Of a stretch of 64,000 nt of DNA, positions 61,284 through 64,000 are shown one piece after another. Where the stretch lies: positions 310,001-374,000 of the forward strand of contig NZ_BMKK01000003.1 in assembly GCF_014644295.1 (NCBI RefSeq), read 5' to 3'. The stretch comes from Emticicia aquatilis. GTDB taxonomy: Bacteria > Bacteroidota > Bacteroidia > Cytophagales > Spirosomataceae. The translations under genes were made by a program, and so were the position numbers. The notes under the pieces are model-generated. The model saw nothing but the letters and a program-made list of their open reading frames with translations, did not search any database and had not been told where the DNA came from. Numbering within the stretch: position 1 is the stretch's first letter; each line of letters opens with the position of its first letter.

Positions 61284-62468
61284 TCAAAGTCGCTTCAACC
61301 AAATAAATCCTACCGCCGAAACAATTCCAAACGACCCCAAAATATACCAAAGAGCATCAAAACCAAAGTGGGCAATGGTCTGAGTGCCAACCAGCGGAGC
61401 AGAAACCTGTGCTATCGACCACGTCATAGAATGTAGTGCCGAATACTGCCCACGATTGTGTGGTTTTGAGCGTTCGATACTGAAAGCATTCATAAAAGGC
61501 ATAGCAAAGATTTCGGAGAAAGTAGCAAACAGAATTCCGATAATTAGCCAAGCATAATTATGCGAAAACAAGAAAATTATATAATTGACAACCACTAAAC
61601 TTGCACCAAAACTTATCAGATTAAGCTTCTCGAATTTTCCTTCAATTTTATAAATTAATATCATTTCGACTAAGGCAACAATCAGTCCGTTTAGTCCCAA
61701 AATATAGCCAATCTGTATTTCTGTTAAAGCACAAACTTGTTTGTAGAAAACTGGACCAATTGTGAAAAGCTGAAAGAATGCAACCGCATAAATGGTCGTA
61801 AGCAGCAGAAAAATCCAATATTTTCGGTCACGATAAGCCGAATCTTTCGGGTCTATTTCTACTTTATTTGCCTTAATATCAGCTCTTTTCTGACGAGAAC
61901 TTCTCAAAAAGAAAAATACTAACGTTGCTGCTCCGATATTCGTTAGTCCATCAGCCCAAAACAATAAAGTATAATCTCTTGAAGCCAAGAAACCTCCTAC
62001 AGCAGGCCCAATAGACCAACCAATATTGATGGCCAAACGAATTAGAGAAACCGAGCGAGTGAAAGTTTCGGGTGTACTAAAATCAGCAATCGAAGCAGTA
62101 TTTGCGGGGCGATAGGCTTCGCCAAAAGCACTCAAAAAGAAAACTAAAGTGCAGATAACGTAATAGTTTTGGGTTTGAGAAAGCAATAAAAACATGATTC
62201 CGCCCAACATCAGACTAAATAATTGTACAGGAAAATAACCAATTAGGTCGGTCAGTTTTCCACCAAGAAAAGTTCCGCAGATTGAGCCAACGCCAAATAT
62301 AACCATCACAAAACCCGCATCAGTAATGCTAAAACCCAGTTTTTGAGTTAAATAAAGGGTTAAAAAGGCCACAACCATTCCGCCACTTCGGTTGATGAGC
62401 ATCACCAATGCCAACAACCAAACTTGCCGAGATAAACCACCAAAAGCATTTCGATAAAGAGAAAGCAT
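61284..62468 (-). CDS. MFS transporter
   Basis: A 394-residue major facilitator with about twelve membrane segments and motif-A-like GGKLTDLIGYFPVQLFSL. Membrane stretches include WLLALVMLINRSGGMVVAFLTLYL, FVMVIFGVGSICGTFLGGK, WSIGPAVGGFLASRDYTLLFW and VNYIIFLFSHNYAWLIIGILFATFSEIFAMPF. It resembles the MdtH/YceL-like drug-efflux group of Bacteroidota, but substrate is unknown. The start is ATG at 62468. It is divergent from the thiolase gene across a 306-bp gap. Confidence 0.88.
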   Translation of the reverse strand: MLSLYRNAFGGLSRQVWLLALVMLINRSGGMVVAFLTLYLTQKLGFSITDAGFVMVIFGVGSICGTFLGGKLTDLIGYFPVQLFSLMLGGIMFLLLSQTQNYYVICTLVFFLSAFGEAYRPANTASIADFSTPETFTRSVSLIRLAINIGWSIGPAVGGFLASRDYTLLFWADGLTNIGAATLVFFFLRSSRQKRADIKANKVEIDPKDSAYRDRKYWIFLLLTTIYAVAFFQLFTIGPVFYKQVCALTEIQIGYILGLNGLIVALVEMILIYKIEGKFEKLNLISFGASLVVVNYIIFLFSHNYAWLIIGILFATFSEIFAMPFMNAFSIERSKPHNRGQYSALHSMTWSIAQVSAPLVGTQTIAHFGFDALWYILGSFGIVSAVGFIWLKRL

Positions 62469-62774
62469 ACACTGTGGAACGAAACGGTTCGCCGTAGCGA
62501 CTTTGGTTCGTTCATTAATTATGAAAGGAAATATTTCGATTAAATACGCTCACTAAGTAGATGGTAGAAAATAGTCAGCAGTTCTATTTTGTGTAAAACA
62601 GTACTTATGGGTATTTTCATTACCATGGACTATCGACCATTGACCGTGGACTACTTACTGTCCAACAAAATTAGCCTTTTCCTCATTTGCATCAAACCAA
62701 ACTATTGATTAGTTTTGTCAGATAAAGTATGCTTGCATACTAATTTCTATTCACCATTACATTAAATCTTACAA
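62469..62774. other. Divergent gene-free region before thiolase
   Basis: Contains a GAACGAA/TTCGTTC inverted repeat (62477-62513) and copy 3 of the dispersed 18-nt word (62638-62655). No strong promoter pair or RNA gene is visible. Confidence 0.45.
62638..62655 (-). repeat. Dispersed 18-nt word, copy 3
   Basis: Minus strand AGTAGTCCACGGTCAATG. It is followed by further related words (GGTCGATAGTCCATGG), so the copy is embedded in a slightly longer repeated sequence. Confidence 0.6.
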
Positions 62775-63974
62775 ATGGAAGCATATATTTATGATGCCGT
62801 TCGCACGCCACGTGGCCGTGGAAAATCGGACGGTTCTCTGCACGAAATACAACCAGTTGACCTTCTCGCAACAGTTCTGAAGGCCATAAAAGACCACCAC
62901 GACCTCGATACAAGTTATATCGACGATGTAATTATGGGTTGTGTTTCGCCAATCGGCGAGCAAGGGGCAGATATTGCTCGCACGGCAGTTTTGGCGGCTG
63001 GTTATGCTCAAAGTGTAGCGGGTGTACAGGTCAATCGTTTCTGTTCGTCGGGTTTGGAGGCCATCAACATGGCGGCGGCCTATGTGATGTCGGGACAAGT
63101 AGATATGTTGGTAGCTGGTGGTGTAGAGTCGATGTCGAGAGTGCCAATGGGTTCGGATGGTGGAGCTTTGATGATGAATCCGCAGATAATTTCTCAGCAT
63201 AAAATTGTTCCGCAAGGTATTTCAGCCGATTTGATTGCTACAAAATATGGTTATTCTCGTAATGACGTTGATACTTTTGCCGTAGAATCGGTACGCAGAG
63301 CCGTAGCGGCACAATCGGCAAATCGCTATAAATCAGTTGTGCCAGTAAAAGATGAAATCGGAGTAACAGTCCTTGACCGTGACGAAGGTATTCGTCCTGA
63401 TACAACTCTCGAATCTTTGGGAAAACTAAAACCAGCTTTCGAGATGATGGGCGGCATGGGTCTTGATGCTTTAGCTTTATTGAAATACAATGAGTTGGTG
63501 AATATCAACCATGTGCATCATGCAGGAAATTCTTCGCAATTGACCGATGGGGCAGGGGCTTTACTAATAGGAAATAAAGCAACTGGCGATAAACTCGGAC
63601 TAAAACCTCGTGCCAAAATCAAGGCTTTTGCGATTGTGGGTTCTGAGCCAACAATCATGCTCACTGGCCCAGTACCTGCTACCGAAAAGATTTTAAAAAA
63701 AGTAGGCATGAATATCGGTGATATTGATTTATTTGAAGTAAATGAAGCATTTGCGGCGGTTCCGATGTTGTTTATGGAGCATTTTGGAGTTGACCACTCA
63801 AAAGTAAATGTCAATGGAGGAGCAATTGCCTTGGGGCATCCGCTGGGTGCAACAGGAGCAATTTTGTCAAGTACATTAATCGACGAACTTGAACGCTCTA
63901 ATAAATCTACGGGACTTGTAACGCTTTGTATCGGTGGAGGAATGGGAATCGCTACGATTTTTGAGAGAGTTTAA
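62775..63974 (+). CDS. Acetyl-CoA acyltransferase (thiolase, FadA/FadI type)
   Basis: A 399-residue thiolase. The nucleophile cysteine is in VNRFCSSGLEAINMAAAYVM (residue ~91). The His of the second catalytic motif is in NGGAIALGHPLGATGAI, and the C-terminal Cys in TLCIGGGMGIATIFE. Early residues YIYDAVRTPRGRGKSDGSLHEI match beta-oxidation thiolases rather than acetoacetyl-CoA synthases. The likely reaction is cleavage of 3-ketoacyl-CoA with CoA, the last step of fatty-acid beta-oxidation; the direction cannot be proven from sequence. ATG at 62775. A hairpin (63979-64000) begins at the window edge. Confidence 0.93.
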   Translation: MEAYIYDAVRTPRGRGKSDGSLHEIQPVDLLATVLKAIKDHHDLDTSYIDDVIMGCVSPIGEQGADIARTAVLAAGYAQSVAGVQVNRFCSSGLEAINMAAAYVMSGQVDMLVAGGVESMSRVPMGSDGGALMMNPQIISQHKIVPQGISADLIATKYGYSRNDVDTFAVESVRRAVAAQSANRYKSVVPVKDEIGVTVLDRDEGIRPDTTLESLGKLKPAFEMMGGMGLDALALLKYNELVNINHVHHAGNSSQLTDGAGALLIGNKATGDKLGLKPRAKIKAFAIVGSEPTIMLTGPVPATEKILKKVGMNIGDIDLFEVNEAFAAVPMLFMEHFGVDHSKVNVNGGAIALGHPLGATGAILSSTLIDELERSNKSTGLVTLCIGGGMGIATIFERV

Positions 63975-63978
63975 AAAA

Positions 63979-64000
63979 GGTCAGCACCGAAGGTCTGACC
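63979..64000 (+). terminator. Hairpin after thiolase, cut at window edge
   Basis: GGTCAG (63979-63984) / CTGACC (63995-64000). Any T-run lies outside the window. Confidence 0.5.

Noticed and set aside
1-64000. tRNA, rRNA, prophage or large genomic island
   Set aside because: No cloverleaf or rRNA sequence, integrase or phage structural gene was noticed in any intergenic region. The only mobile element seen is the RAYT unit.

Overview
The window looks like chromosomal DNA of a low-GC member of the Bacteroidota, most likely order Cytophagales (Spirosomataceae/Cytophagaceae type). The reasons are: at least three proteins carry type IX secretion (T9SS) C-terminal sorting domains; there are DUF2490 and PorT-like barrel proteins and a CarboxypepD_reg/plug protein; promoter-like motifs follow the Bacteroidota form TTG-N19/20-TAnnTTTG; Shine-Dalgarno sequences are largely absent; and there is a DUF1501/DUF1553/planctomycete-cytochrome gene set of the kind seen in Cytophagales. 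No rRNA, tRNA, CRISPR array or prophage was seen.

Layout. 1-9.7 kb: typA (cut by the left edge), a DUF2490 protein, a PmoA-family (DUF6807) protein, a thioredoxin-like TPR protein, a yqhD-like alcohol dehydrogenase, an RsmF-like rRNA methyltransferase, an outer-membrane barrel, and a zeta-toxin-like ATPase followed by a 42-aa gene. 9.7-12.9 kb: the ribosomal operon rplM-rpsI-rpsB-tsf on the minus strand, with a promoter, a ~230-nt structured leader and a terminator. 13-28 kb: mainly plus-strand genes, including a T9SS PKD-type protein, a PaaE-type reductase, a GH3/beta-lactamase fusion, ThuA, an M23 peptidase (minus), an M48 protease, a photolyase/cryptochrome, a CruF-like carotenoid protein, a GDSL lipoprotein and a GT2. 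28-32 kb: thiN, then a 500-bp regulatory gap with two perfect DnaA boxes in front of nrdA. 32-48 kb, mainly minus strand: a barrel-less plug protein, two unknowns, the DUF1501/DUF1553/DUF2231-cytochrome-LRR cluster split by a REP-associated transposase element, uvrA and a T9SS acetylesterase. 48-64 kb: a HAD phosphatase, an MFS transporter, a T9SS protein, two paralogous double-glycine-leader peptides ending in GCGC, yqgE, a D-aminoacylase, a large membrane protein, a DEAD-box helicase, a TPR protein, a second MFS transporter and a thiolase.

How the genes work together. Most of the window is housekeeping (translation, DNA repair with uvrA and a photolyase, dNTP synthesis, thiamine) mixed with cell-envelope and extracellular functions. 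The less ordinary material lies between genes: an autonomous REP/RAYT element with a distant solo REP copy, a family of 18-nt dispersed words, quasi-palindromic spacers inside the ribosomal operon, a five-unit heptamer repeat at the thiN start, and the two tandem small peptides at 52.5-53.1 kb, which look like secreted or modified natural-product precursors without a nearby maturase.

All calls come from reading the sequence and from memory of protein families. No database search or folding was run.
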